Shown here: positions 33,281-42,209 of the stretch, piece by piece
How the letters are laid out: each line of letters begins with the position of its first letter
How positions within the stretch are numbered: the first letter of the stretch is position 1
Origin: Parabacteroides sp. PF5-6
GTDB lineage: Bacteria; Bacteroidota; Bacteroidia; Bacteroidales; Tannerellaceae
Reading direction: 5' to 3'
DNA length: 64,000 nt
Assembly: GCF_029504695.1 (NCBI RefSeq)
Contig: NZ_JAQFIN010000001.1
Span: 248,001 to 312,000, forward strand
Program-made: the position numbers and the translations under genes
The notes under the pieces: generated by a model
Database searches by the model: none
The model's input: the letters and a program-made list of their open reading frames with translations, nothing else
What the model was told of the DNA's origin: nothing

Positions 33281-33311
33281 CTCCCCGAAATTATTAAACA
33301 TAGAGAGCGAT

Positions 33312-34583
33312 ATGTTGACACTCAAAGTTATCACAGATAATCCCGAAGAAGTTATTCGTCGATTGGCAAAAAAGCATTTTGACGCAAGAGAAGTAATAGC
33401 TAAAGTTATTGAATTGGATAAGGTCAGACGCAGTGCCCAGACAGAGCTGGATGCGAATCAGGCGGAGCTGAACCGGCTGTCGAAATCTATTGGCCAACTG
33501 ATGAAAGAAGGCCGTAAGGAAGAGGCGGAAGCGGCGCGCAACCAGGTGGCTATCATGAAGGAGACCAATAAGGCACTGGATGATACGAAGACGTCAGCAG
33601 AAAGTGTCGTGCAAAACCTCTTGTTTCAGATTCCTAACCTGCCGCACGACTCGGTGCCCGAAGGCCGGGTAGCGGAAGATAATGTGATCGAGAAAACCGG
33701 AGGTGTCGTTCCTGAATTAGGACCGGATGCGCTGCCGCATTGGGATCTGGCAAAGAAATATGATCTGATTGATTTTGAACTGGGTGTGAAGATCACCGGT
33801 GCCGGTTTCCCGGTCTACAAAGGAATGGGCGCGCGCTTGCAACGGGCGTTGATCAATTTCTTCCTGGACAATGCGCGCGAAGCGGGATATCTGGAAGTAC
33901 AACCGCCTTATGTTGTCAATGAAGATTCTGGATACGGAACGGGTCAGTTGCCCGATAAGGAAGGACAGATGTATCATGCTACGGCGGATAATCTGTATCT
34001 GATCCCGACGGCAGAGGTGCCGGTGACGAATATCTACCGCGATGTGATCTTGAACGAGGCAGATCTGCCGGTGAAGAATACGGCTTATTCCGCCTGTTTC
34101 CGCCGCGAAGCCGGTTCATACGGGAAAGATGTGCGCGGGCTGAATCGCTTGCATCAGTTTGATAAGGTAGAGATTGTGCGGATCGACAAACCGGAACATT
34201 CCTATGAGTCACTCCGCGAGATGGTGGACTATGTGCAGTCCCTGGTCGAAAAGTTGGAGCTGCCCTGGCGTATCCTTCGGCTTTGTGGCGGGGATATCAG
34301 TTTTACCTCGGCATTGACGTTCGACTTCGAAGTCTATTCCGTTGCCCAGGAACGCTGGTTGGAAGTGAGCTCGGTCTCTAATTTTGAGAGCTACCAGGCG
34401 AACCGTCTGAAATGCCGCTATCGCGATGAAAATAAGAAGACGCAGCTTTGTCATACGTTGAATGGCAGCGCGTTGGCCCTGCCCCGCATCGTGGCTGCCT
34501 TGTTGGAAAACAATCAGACACCCGAAGGCATCCGTATACCGAAAGCGCTCGTGCCTTATACCGGATTTGATCTGATCAAATAA
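33312..34583 (+). CDS. serS: Seryl-tRNA synthetase
   Basis: Charges tRNA-Ser. Start at ATG 33312 (MLTLKVITDNPEEVIRRLAK, 423 residues); the promoter excludes the in-frame ATG at 33180. The N-terminal antiparallel coiled-coil arm covers ~25-110. Class II motifs follow: LIPTAEVPVTNIY, then motif 2 in FRREAGSYGKDVRGLNRLHQ, and motif 3 in LNGSALALPRIVAALLEN. Length is typical. The DUF3472 gene starts 6 nt after its stop. Confidence 0.97.
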   Translation: MLTLKVITDNPEEVIRRLAKKHFDAREVIAKVIELDKVRRSAQTELDANQAELNRLSKSIGQLMKEGRKEEAEAARNQVAIMKETNKALDDTKTSAESVVQNLLFQIPNLPHDSVPEGRVAEDNVIEKTGGVVPELGPDALPHWDLAKKYDLIDFELGVKITGAGFPVYKGMGARLQRALINFFLDNAREAGYLEVQPPYVVNEDSGYGTGQLPDKEGQMYHATADNLYLIPTAEVPVTNIYRDVILNEADLPVKNTAYSACFRREAGSYGKDVRGLNRLHQFDKVEIVRIDKPEHSYESLREMVDYVQSLVEKLELPWRILRLCGGDISFTSALTFDFEVYSVAQERWLEVSSVSNFESYQANRLKCRYRDENKKTQLCHTLNGSALALPRIVAALLENNQTPEGIRIPKALVPYTGFDLIK

Positions 34584-34589
34584 ATACGC

Positions 34590-35882
34590 ATGAATGTAAT
34601 ATACAAATTAGGCCTTGTCTTCGTTTTGGCCTTCCTGTTGGGGAGCTGCCAGGGGCAGATGGAACTGCCGGCGGATGCTACGGTGATCCCTGTCGAAGGA
34701 AATACGTATGTGACCGCGGGCAAAGAGGGCGCGAAGATCTCCCGCCGGGGGAATATCGACTCCTGGACACAAGCCGAGGCGGTGGTGTCGACCTGGTTTA
34801 AGGTGAGCCAGCCGGGAGAACTGAAGCTGTTTATGAAGACGGAGCCGGTAGAGACAGCTGCTGTATTGGAAGCTACCGTGCAGGGGAAGGTTTATACTGT
34901 CAACGTGAAACCCGCGGATCAGCCGATCTATCCGGTTGCGACCGTGCAAATCACCGAGCCGGGATATATCCGTATCGACTTGAAAGGAGTAAAAAAGGAA
35001 ACTGTCAACTTCCCTTTGGTCACCGAATACCTGATTGCCGGAGAGGCGGCTACGGAACCTTTATATTTCGTGCGCGACTTCGAGACCTATTGGGGGTTGC
35101 GCGGACCATCGGTGCACATGGGTTATGCTTTGCCCGAGACGGATGTGGAATATTTCTATAACGAGATCGTGGTGCCCGAAGGGGAAGACCATATCGGTAG
35201 CTATTTTATGACGAATGGCTTCGGGGAAGGCTATTGCGGTCTGCAGGTCAATAGCGAGAAAGAACGGCGGATCCTCTTTTCCGTCTGGAGCCCTTTCTCA
35301 ACGGACAACCCGAAAGAGATACCGGAAGACCAACGTATCAAAACCCTGGCGCAGGGCGAAGGCGTACATATCGGAGAGTTCGGTAATGAAGGATCGGGCG
35401 GACAGAGCTACCTGATCTATCCCTGGAAAGCGGGAGAGACGTATAAGGTGATCACGCAGGTGCGTCCGGACGGGAAAGGCAATACGGCCTATTATGCCTG
35501 GTTCTACGCCGCCGAAGAGAACCAATGGCGACTGATTGCCGGCTTCCTTCGTCCACAAACGGATACCTGGTACACCCGGGCACATTCTTTCCTCGAGAAT
35601 TTTATTCCGGCACAAGGATACCTGGAACGCAAGGTATTATTTAAGAACCAATGGGCACGCACTGCCAAAGGAGATTGGGTGGAACTGATCGAAGGGGTAT
35701 TTACGCACGACGCGACCGCCCGTGCCGGCGTGCGCATGGACTATGCCGGAGGCGTTGAAGCCGACGCCGGCGCTTTCTTCCTGAAGAATGGAGGTTTCTT
35801 CAATGACTATACGGAATATAAAAGTCTCTTTACCCGCCGACCGTTAGGTGTACGGCCTGAACTTAATTTGGAGGAATTATAA
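34590..35882 (+). CDS. DUF3472/DUF5077 lipoprotein
   Basis: 430 residues. MNVIYKLGLVFVLAFLLGSC is a lipoprotein signal. The N-terminal ~120 residues match DUF5077, a beta-sandwich often found before DUF3472. The DUF3472 domain follows (GPSVHMGYALPETDVEYFYN, WSPFSTDNP, GQSYLIYPWKAGETY). Proteins of this kind are envelope-exposed and often sit in polysaccharide loci, but no reaction is established. Only 6 nt separate it from serS, so it may share that transcript; it ends convergently 5 nt from the DHOD-like gene. Confidence 0.85.
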   Translation: MNVIYKLGLVFVLAFLLGSCQGQMELPADATVIPVEGNTYVTAGKEGAKISRRGNIDSWTQAEAVVSTWFKVSQPGELKLFMKTEPVETAAVLEATVQGKVYTVNVKPADQPIYPVATVQITEPGYIRIDLKGVKKETVNFPLVTEYLIAGEAATEPLYFVRDFETYWGLRGPSVHMGYALPETDVEYFYNEIVVPEGEDHIGSYFMTNGFGEGYCGLQVNSEKERRILFSVWSPFSTDNPKEIPEDQRIKTLAQGEGVHIGEFGNEGSGGQSYLIYPWKAGETYKVITQVRPDGKGNTAYYAWFYAAEENQWRLIAGFLRPQTDTWYTRAHSFLENFIPAQGYLERKVLFKNQWARTAKGDWVELIEGVFTHDATARAGVRMDYAGGVEADAGAFFLKNGGFFNDYTEYKSLFTRRPLGVRPELNLEEL

Positions 35883-35887
35883 TTCTC

Positions 35888-36865
35888 CTAGTCTCTGCTC
35901 GATAAGTATTTCATAAACTGGGCCCGTTCATAAGTGGACGGGTCTTTTATGTTGGCGTAGTTCAATGTGCCTTTGAACTGGGCAATGGATTGGAAGTTCG
36001 CATGCTGCATCCATTCTTCCAGTCCGGTCAGTAATTGCGGAATGATCTCGGGACCATGTGTGTATAAAGCACTGCATAGCTGTACGGCGGAAGCTCCGGC
36101 CAGAATACATTTCACTACATCTTCCCATTCCTGTACGCCGGTGGATGAAGCCAGGCAGATACCGGGGATCATGCCTGAAACGATAGCTGTCCAGCGCAAC
36201 GTATCGCTGATATCCGAATGGTTGCTGAACACATTGCCCGACACAATCTGACGGGAGTTAATATCAATATCCGGCTGGTAGAAGCGGTTGAACAGGACGA
36301 TAGCATCCGCACCATTCACTTTCAGGGTATTTGCCATCGCCGGGATATTGTTGAAGAACTTACCCATCTTAACTATTACCGGGATATGAACGGTTTCTTT
36401 GACCTGGCGGATGATGTCTACATAGAGATCGCGCGTGCGCTCACCCGTTTCATTCAATGCCGTCTCCAACTGAAAGATATTCAACTCCAACGCATCCGCG
36501 CCTGCTATCTCGATCTGGCGGGCAAAATCAATCCACGCGTCTGCTTTGTAGCAGTTGATGCTGGCGATCACCGGGATGGAGCAGCGGTCTTTGGTCGCTT
36601 TGATCAGATCCAGGTATTGATTGATCTGATTGGCTTTGACATACTGGAAAAGATAATCGACGGCTTCGGGATAGTCTGTTTCCTGAAGGAGGGATTGGCC
36701 TTGCATCTCGATCTGCTCTTCAAAAAGTGATTTCAGTACGATAGCGCCGGCGCCGGCTTTCTCGAATTCTTTGTTTCTCTCCGGTTTTATTGTAAGTCCT
36801 GAGCTGCCTACAATGATAGGGTTACGGAGCTTTAAACCTGCGTATTGCGTTTGAATGTTTGTCAT
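35888..36865 (-). CDS. Dihydroorotate dehydrogenase-like flavoprotein
   Basis: 325 residues from ATG 36865 (MTNIQTQYAGLKLRNPIIVG); the in-frame ATG at 36967 overlaps yggS and is rejected. A TIM-barrel FMN enzyme of the DHOD superfamily: SIPVIASINCYKADAWIDFA, ADALELNIF, VIVKMGKFFNNIPAMANTL, AGASAVQLCSALYTHG. Bacteroidales carry this paralogue beside true PyrD, so the substrate may not be dihydroorotate. It follows yggS with a 64-nt gap. Confidence 0.85.
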   Translation of the reverse strand: MTNIQTQYAGLKLRNPIIVGSSGLTIKPERNKEFEKAGAGAIVLKSLFEEQIEMQGQSLLQETDYPEAVDYLFQYVKANQINQYLDLIKATKDRCSIPVIASINCYKADAWIDFARQIEIAGADALELNIFQLETALNETGERTRDLYVDIIRQVKETVHIPVIVKMGKFFNNIPAMANTLKVNGADAIVLFNRFYQPDIDINSRQIVSGNVFSNHSDISDTLRWTAIVSGMIPGICLASSTGVQEWEDVVKCILAGASAVQLCSALYTHGPEIIPQLLTGLEEWMQHANFQSIAQFKGTLNYANIKDPSTYERAQFMKYLSSRD

Positions 36866-36929
36866 GTTTTGTCTCGATTTTGTTTGTAAAACAAAGGTAT
36901 GTAAAAAGTTGACATCAGCCAACTCCTTT

Positions 36930-37598
36930 TTAGTATTCACGTATCCCGAAAATACGGGTACCCACACGGATCATCGTGCTTCCTTCTTCAATCGCTATCG
37001 GATAGTCATGACTCATGCCCATGGATAGCTCATTAAAAGAACAGTCGGCAGGGAAAAAGGTTGATCGTAATTCCCCGAAAAGTTGCTGAAGCGTTTGGAA
37101 TTCTTTCCGGATCAATGTCGTGTCGTCTGTATCCGTAGCCATACACATCAATCCGGCTATCTGTACGTGCGGATAGGCTTCCCAGCGGAGATCGGTCAAT
37201 AGCGCTTTGCATTCGGCGGGAGTCATCCCTTGTTTTGTCTCTTCCTGTGCGAGATGTATTTCAAGCAATACACGGATCACCCGCTGGTGTTTCGCCGCCT
37301 GTTTCTCCACTTCCTGCAGGAGCTTCAGGGAGTCGATACTATGGATCGTATGAATATAGGCGGCAATATCTTTCACTTTATTGCTTTGCAGGGTGCCGAT
37401 AAAATGCCATTCGATATCTTCGGGCAATTCCTTTTGTTTGACTTTCAGCTCTTGTGCCCGGCTTTCTCCAAACACCCGATGGCCGGCTTCGTAGGCTTCC
37501 CGGATAGCGGAGGAAGGATGAAACTTGGATACTGCAATAAGCGTCACTCCTTGGGGAAGCGACGCTTTGAGTGTCTGGATATTTCGCGTTATATTCAT
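36930..37598 (-). CDS. yggS: YggS-family pyridoxal-phosphate homeostasis protein
   Basis: 222 residues. Single-domain PLP-binding TIM barrel related to alanine racemase N-domains. The PLP Lys is in LIAVSKFHPSSAIREAYEAG; VFGESRAQEL and IEWHFIGTLQSNKVK are family signatures, and SMGMSHDYPIAIEEGSTMIR (phosphate binding) closes it. It buffers cellular PLP. The start shares one base with the stop of the DUF4494 gene (TAATG). Confidence 0.95.
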   Translation of the reverse strand: MNITRNIQTLKASLPQGVTLIAVSKFHPSSAIREAYEAGHRVFGESRAQELKVKQKELPEDIEWHFIGTLQSNKVKDIAAYIHTIHSIDSLKLLQEVEKQAAKHQRVIRVLLEIHLAQEETKQGMTPAECKALLTDLRWEAYPHVQIAGLMCMATDTDDTTLIRKEFQTLQQLFGELRSTFFPADCSFNELSMGMSHDYPIAIEEGSTMIRVGTRIFGIREY

Positions 37599-38080
37599 TA
37601 TGCTTTCTCTTCGGCGATCAGTTCTTCTTCTGATTTAACGGTCGGAATTTTTTCGGCACTGAAAGGAAACACATCCATGATGGCCGTTTCGGCTACCGAG
37701 GCGATGACGTAGTCAGCCATCGTTCCTTTCATGCCTTCGTCCAATACATTGATGGCCTCTTTGAGCGTGCTGGCCTGGGCAAGCATCTGCGCAGACGTTT
37801 TCTTTTCCGCACCGCTCTTCTCGTCTAACGTGATAAACTGTACTTTGATGCGATAGAAGCGATCGCCTGATTCGTTGAAGAATAATTCGGAAAGACGCGC
37901 GCGTTTGATATCCGTCACGACAAACTCCCCGGTGATAAAAGGACGTATCTCTTCGATGATGCGGGCTTCCGCTTCGGTGAACGATAAGGCGTCGACCAGA
38001 TAGGGTTCGGTCACCTTTTTCTGCATCCCATTCTCCATCATCTTCTCGTAAGATACTTTACATTCAAACCAATTGTGCAT
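37598..38080 (-). CDS. DUF4494 protein
   Basis: 160 residues. MHNWFECKVSYEKMMENG, YLVDALSFTEAEARIIEE and EFVVTDIKRARLSELF match DUF4494, a Bacteroidetes-restricted family of unknown function with no signal peptide. It is the first gene of a DUF4494-yggS pair overlapping by one base, and both follow a -7 box at 38129-38136. The residual C-terminus is acidic (KSEEELIAEEKA). Confidence 0.85.
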   Translation of the reverse strand: MHNWFECKVSYEKMMENGMQKKVTEPYLVDALSFTEAEARIIEEIRPFITGEFVVTDIKRARLSELFFNESGDRFYRIKVQFITLDEKSGAEKKTSAQMLAQASTLKEAINVLDEGMKGTMADYVIASVAETAIMDVFPFSAEKIPTVKSEEELIAEEKA

Positions 38081-38128
38081 ATTCGTTACTTTTTATTATG
38101 TCTATACTTTGTTGAAAAAAAACGCTAA

Positions 38129-38136
38129 CAAAGATA
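38129..38136 (-). promoter_or_regulatory. -7 element of DUF4494-yggS
   Basis: TATCTTTG on the minus strand, about 48 nt before the DUF4494 ATG. Confidence 0.6.
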
Positions 38137-38317
38137 GTCCCATTTTTTGAGAAAGCGGTTATGCCCGACGGAGTTTCTTACAACTCCTCATCGGCATAAA
38201 GGCTCGGAAGATGTACCGGTTGGTACGCGTAAAACGGATTAAACGAAAAAAGGGATAGTCATTCGTCTGTTTTAAGAATAATTTGTACAAAAAAGAGGTA
38301 AGTACGTGATTTAGAAC

Positions 38318-38325
38318 TATCTTTG
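38318..38325 (+). promoter_or_regulatory. -7 element of the HTH gene
   Basis: TATCTTTG on the plus strand, 24 nt before the ATG at 38349. The 268-bp divergent gap holds this and the DUF4494 -7 box and no gene. Confidence 0.6.
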
Positions 38326-38348
38326 TAAGAGGAACAAAATCTTTAGGT

Positions 38349-39317
38349 ATGAACAAAGAATTGGTACATCATAAGGTATTGGAAGCGATCAAGGCAAAAG
38401 AACCCAATAAAACAGCTTTAGCCGCCCGCTTAGTTGATCTGCTTTGCATTGAAAAAGAAGCCGTCTACAGACGATTACGGGGAGAAGTTTCTTTCTCATT
38501 TTCGGAAATCGCTTTGATCTCAAACGCGTTAGGCATATCATTGGATAATATAGTCTCTTCTACGCTCTCCACGCAGAGTAAGCCTTTCCAACTGAAACTG
38601 ATCAATTATTATGATCCGGTTGAGATGGATTTTACGATGATGCAACAGTACCTGGATATTTTGAGAGCAGGTAAAGACGATCCGCATTCGAGGCTTATGG
38701 ATTGCACGAATGTCTTGCCTCCGATCCTTTACAACGGATATAAAACGATCGAACGGTTTCACCTTTTTAAGAGTATGTATCAGTCGGGAAACACCAATAC
38801 GATCTACTGCCTGAAAGAAGTGAAATTCAATGAGCGAATGGACAAAATGATCCGGGAGAATATCTGGCTGACCAAACACTTCAAATCATCGTATTATATC
38901 TTCGATCCTTTTGTCTTTCAGTATATTGTGAATGATATAAACTATTTTGCCAGTATCGATATGATTGACGAGGAGGATAAACGGCTGTTGAAGGAAGAAT
39001 TGATAGAGGTTGTGAAAGACCTGGAATTATTAGCCGCAAGTGGTGTTGACCGGGATACCGGAAACAAATTATCCATGTATGTCGGTAGTGTCAATTTCAA
39101 TTTGAGTTATTGGAGTGTTGATATCAATGATCTCCACATCGCGATGATCAAAGCGTTTGTTTTGAATAACTTCATCTCCCTGGACGAGCAGTCTTACAGT
39201 ATATTGAGCACAAGAATTTCTTCTTTATTGCGCACCTCAACCATGATCTCCGTTAGTGGAGAGAGGCAACGGAAACTGTTTTTCGACCGGCAGCGGGAAG
39301 TTGTCGGAACGTTATAA
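38349..39317 (+). CDS. XRE-like helix-turn-helix protein, unknown target
   Basis: 322 residues, no signal peptide. Residues ~18-70 form a helix-turn-helix of XRE/BetR type (KTALAARLVDLLCIEKEAVY, RRLRGEVSFSFSEIALISNA). The remaining ~250 residues are mixed helices without a recognised ligand domain (INYYDPVEMDFTMMQQYLDI, FVFQYIVNDINYFASIDMID). This architecture occurs in Bacteroidetes regulators of unknown role. It stands alone between DUF4494-yggS and tRNA-His and has its own -7 box and a terminator hairpin. Confidence 0.7.
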   Translation: MNKELVHHKVLEAIKAKEPNKTALAARLVDLLCIEKEAVYRRLRGEVSFSFSEIALISNALGISLDNIVSSTLSTQSKPFQLKLINYYDPVEMDFTMMQQYLDILRAGKDDPHSRLMDCTNVLPPILYNGYKTIERFHLFKSMYQSGNTNTIYCLKEVKFNERMDKMIRENIWLTKHFKSSYYIFDPFVFQYIVNDINYFASIDMIDEEDKRLLKEELIEVVKDLELLAASGVDRDTGNKLSMYVGSVNFNLSYWSVDINDLHIAMIKAFVLNNFISLDEQSYSILSTRISSLLRTSTMISVSGERQRKLFFDRQREVVGTL

Positions 39318-39329
39318 TTCGGACAAAAG

Positions 39330-39363
39330 AAAAAAGCTACTCCCCGAAAGGAATAGCTTTTTT
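39330..39363. terminator. Bidirectional terminator between the HTH gene and tRNA-His
   Basis: A 14-bp stem with one mismatch (39330-39343 with 39350-39363), A-run left and T-run right, so it can end both converging transcripts. Confidence 0.8.
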
Positions 39364-39370
39364 CTTGTGG

Positions 39371-39445
39371 GGTGAACAATGGGACTCGAACCCACGACCC
39401 TCAGAACCACAATCTGATGTTCTAACCAACTGAACTATGCTCACC
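39371..39445 (-). tRNA. tRNA-His (anticodon GUG)
   Basis: On the minus strand the acceptor GGTGAGCA pairs with TGTTCACC, including the extra G-1:C73 typical of tRNA-His. The anticodon loop TTGTGGT gives GUG and the T arm GTGGGTTCGAGTCCCAT is canonical. CCA is not encoded. A -7 box lies at 39485-39492. Confidence 0.95.
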
Positions 39446-39484
39446 ATGTTGTCCTCAAAAAAGACTTTTCTTTTTTAGACGGTG

Positions 39485-39492
39485 CAAAGATA
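39485..39492 (-). promoter_or_regulatory. -7 element of tRNA-His
   Basis: TATCTTTG on the minus strand, 40 nt upstream of the tRNA, in the gap after folD. Confidence 0.6.
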
Positions 39493-39527
39493 GGGGTAAT
39501 TTCCGAAAAGGCAAGAGTTTTTCCGGA

Positions 39528-40415
39528 TTATTTGTAGATTTCTTTCTTGCCCGCCAGCAATGTGTTGCGCATCAGTGAGATGATAGTCATCGGACCGACA
39601 CCACCCGGAACGGGTGTGATAAAGGCACATTTGGGCGCTACTTCGTCGAACTTCACATCGCCGGTCAATTTGAACCCGCTCTTGGTGTTGGCGTTCGGTA
39701 CGCGGGTAGTCCCTACATCCACAATCACTGCGCCTTCTTTCACCATATCCGCCGTCACAAATTCGGGAACTCCCAGGGCGGCAATGATGATATCGGCCTT
39801 TTGGCACATCTCTTTCAGGTTGGTCGAGCGGCTATGGCATACGGTGACTGTGCAATCACCCGGATAGCTTTTCTGCATCATCAACGTAGCCATCGGTTTG
39901 CCGACGATATTGCTGCGTCCGAGTACGACACAGTGTTTCCCCCGGGTCTCTATCTCGTAACGTTTCAATAATTCGAGTATGCCGGCCGGTGTGGCGGAAA
40001 CGAAGCAAGGCAGCCCGATGGACATACGCCCGACATTGATCGGATGGAAGCCATCGACGTCTTTGCGGTAGTCGATTGCCTCGATCACTTTCTGTTCGGA
40101 GATATGACGGGGCAACGGCAACTGCACGATAAAACCGTCCACGTCGGCATCGTTGTTCAGTTCATCAACCTTACGCAAGAGTTCCTCTTCCGTCACATCG
40201 TCTTCGTAGCGGATCAGAGACGATTTGAAACCGATCTCTTCGCAGGTACGTACTTTGCTGGCTACGTAGGTTTCACTGCCACCGTCGTGTCCCACCAGGA
40301 TGGCGGCCAGGTGAGGGGTTTTGCCACCGGCGGCTTTGATCTGCGCCACTTCGTCGGCCATCTCCTTTTTCATTTGGGCCGCTACGGCTTTTCCGTCTAA
40401 AAGTTTGTAGTCCAT
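39528..40415 (-). CDS. folD: Methylenetetrahydrofolate dehydrogenase / cyclohydrolase
   Basis: 295 residues. Interconverts methylene-, methenyl- and formyl-tetrahydrofolate with NADP. The catalytic Lys is in [13 protein letters not shown]; the signatures [28 protein letters not shown] and [12 protein letters not shown] are complete. Two nt separate it from the ffh stop, so both are in one operon. Length is usual. Confidence 0.97.
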   Translation of the reverse strand: MDYKLLDGKAVAAQMKKEMADEVAQIKAAGGKTPHLAAILVGHDGGSETYVASKVRTCEEIGFKSSLIRYEDDVTEEELLRKVDELNNDADVDGFIVQLPLPRHISEQKVIEAIDYRKDVDGFHPINVGRMSIGLPCFVSATPAGILELLKRYEIETRGKHCVVLGRSNIVGKPMATLMMQKSYPGDCTVTVCHSRSTNLKEMCQKADIIIAALGVPEFVTADMVKEGAVIVDVGTTRVPNANTKSGFKLTGDVKFDEVAPKCAFITPVPGGVGPMTIISLMRNTLLAGKKEIYK

Positions 40416-40417
40416 AA

Positions 40418-41746
40418 TTATCTTCTTTTCATATTGGGAAGTTTCTTCATACCCGGCTTAGCGGCGGTCATCATGCGCATCATCTTGCGGGTCTCGTCGA
40501 ACTGTTTGATCAGCTTGTTTACTTCCTGAACCGTCGTGCCGCTTCCTTTGGCGATGCGCTGGCGGCGCGAGCCGTTGAGGATCTCCGGATTGGTGCGTTC
40601 GGCCTGGGTCATGGAGTAGATGATCGCTTCAATGTTTTTGAACGCGTTGTCGTCGATATCGATATCTTTCATCGCTTTGCCGACACCCGGGATCATGGAG
40701 GCTAACTCTTTGAGGTTACCCATCTTCTTGATTTGCTGGATTTGTCCGATAAAGTCGTTGAAATCGAATTGGTTCTTGGCGATTTTTTTCTGCAGACGTT
40801 TGGCTTCTTCTTCGTCGTATTGTTCCTGCGCGCGTTCCACCAATGAAACGATATCACCCATGCCCAGGATACGGTCGGCCATACGGGAGGGATGAAACAC
40901 ATCGATTGCATCCATCTTCTCACCGGTACCGACAAACTTGATCGGTTTGTCCACTACGGTGCGGATCGACAAGGCGGCCCCCCCGCGGGTATCCCCGTCG
41001 AGCTTGGTCAGGATCACGCCGTTGAAGTCCAGGCGGTCGTTGAATTCTTTAGCGGTGTTGACAGCGTCCTGTCCGGTCATGGCATCCACCACAAACAGGG
41101 TTTCATCCGGCTGGATCGCTTTCTTGATGGCGGCAATCTCCTGCATCATCTGTTCGTCGATGGCCAGGCGACCGGCGGTATCGACAATCACCAGGTCGTT
41201 GCCTTTCGTTTTGGCTTCTTTGATCGCGTTCAACGCGATGTCGACCGGGTTCTTATTCTCCGGTTCGGAGTAGACCGGCACACCGATCTGTTCGCCCAGT
41301 ACGTGCAACTGCTGAATAGCGGCAGGACGATAGACGTCGGCAGCCACCAGTAAAGGCTTCTTTCCTTTTTTGGTCTTCAGCATATTGGCCAGCTTGCCGG
41401 TGAAGGTGGTTTTACCCGAACCTTGCAGCCCCGACATTAATATAATGGAAGGATTGCCCTGAAGATTGATCTCGGCCGTTTCGCCACCCATCAACGTGGC
41501 CAGCTCGTCGTGCACAATCTTGACCATCAACTGGCTGGGTTTGACCGAAGTCAACACGTTTTGTCCCAGTGCTTTCTCTTTTACCGTATCGGTGAATTGT
41601 TTGGCTACCTTATAGTTGACGTCGGCATCCAATAAGGCGCGGCGTACATCCTTCAGTGTTTCCGCTACATTGATCTCGGTGATCTTACCTTCCCCTTTCA
41701 ACAGCTTAAACGACCTGTCTAACCGTTCGCTTAAATTCTCAAACAT
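40418..41746 (-). CDS. ffh: Signal recognition particle GTPase Ffh
   Basis: 442 residues. N domain, then the GTPase G domain with P-loop [34 protein letters not shown] and [13 protein letters not shown]. The C-terminal M domain is Met-rich ([20 protein letters not shown], then RKMMRMM) and binds SRP RNA and signal peptides. Upstream of folD in one operon; its -7 box is at 41789-41796. No SRP RNA gene was recognised nearby. Confidence 0.97.
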   Translation of the reverse strand: MFENLSERLDRSFKLLKGEGKITEINVAETLKDVRRALLDADVNYKVAKQFTDTVKEKALGQNVLTSVKPSQLMVKIVHDELATLMGGETAEINLQGNPSIILMSGLQGSGKTTFTGKLANMLKTKKGKKPLLVAADVYRPAAIQQLHVLGEQIGVPVYSEPENKNPVDIALNAIKEAKTKGNDLVIVDTAGRLAIDEQMMQEIAAIKKAIQPDETLFVVDAMTGQDAVNTAKEFNDRLDFNGVILTKLDGDTRGGAALSIRTVVDKPIKFVGTGEKMDAIDVFHPSRMADRILGMGDIVSLVERAQEQYDEEEAKRLQKKIAKNQFDFNDFIGQIQQIKKMGNLKELASMIPGVGKAMKDIDIDDNAFKNIEAIIYSMTQAERTNPEILNGSRRQRIAKGSGTTVQEVNKLIKQFDETRKMMRMMTAAKPGMKKLPNMKRR

Positions 41747-41788
41747 ATTGTATTGTCTTTATTTGTAATCTGTTATTTTACCAAGCTG

Positions 41789-41796
41789 CAAAGGTA
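41789..41796 (-). promoter_or_regulatory. -7 element of ffh-folD
   Basis: TACCTTTG on the minus strand, about 43 nt before the ffh ATG. It lies immediately next to the left boundary of the hairpin element. Confidence 0.6.
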
Positions 41797-41854
41797 ATTA
41801 TTTTTTTAGAAACGCAGTAGAATACAAAAAGAATCACCCCGGGAAGTTGGGAAG

Positions 41855-42186
41855 CCGGTAGCCCTTTGGAAAAGGCCGGCGGCCCTTTGGAAAAGGCTGC
41901 CGGCCTTTTGAAAAACTCCGACGGCCTTTTGAAAAACTCCGGCAGCCTTTTCAGGGAAAGAGGTCGCTTTTGTAGCCAAACGGTGAGTGTTAACAAATGC
42001 AAACGGCAAACAGTGGTAAACCTATCACCCAAAACAGTTTTTCGTTTTTTTACTTGCATCATACAGGAATTTGAATGTTTTTTGGATTTTCGATTTTGCT
42101 ATAGGATTGATTTGTAGCTATATAGAAAATCCTGTATGATGCAAGTAAAAAAACGAAAAACTCTGTTCGGAGGCTATTTTTGGGGT
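41855..42186. repeat. Hairpin element copy 2 with five 21-bp GC palindromes (family D)
   Basis: Five 21-bp units (~41851-41955) with GGCCGGCGGCC/GGCTGCCGGCC cores, then the conserved ~80-nt stretch, then perfect 32-bp inverted arms 42036-42067 and 42131-42162 around a 63-nt loop. A conserved tail runs to ~42186. The right arm is 48 nt from the GH57 stop at 42210, matching the placement of copy 1 behind the SGNH gene. It fills the 41747-42209 gap. Confidence 0.9.
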
Positions 42187-42209
42187 ATGCCTGTTGACTC
42201 AAAGAGCGC

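Noticed and set aside
34590-35882. Glycosidase call for the DUF3472 lipoprotein
   Set aside because: No catalytic motif of a glycoside hydrolase family is visible.
41778-42062. 94- and 67-residue frames with heptad-like peptide repeats
   Set aside because: The repeats come from the 21-bp DNA palindromes; several frames are equally open and copy 1 does not preserve any of them.
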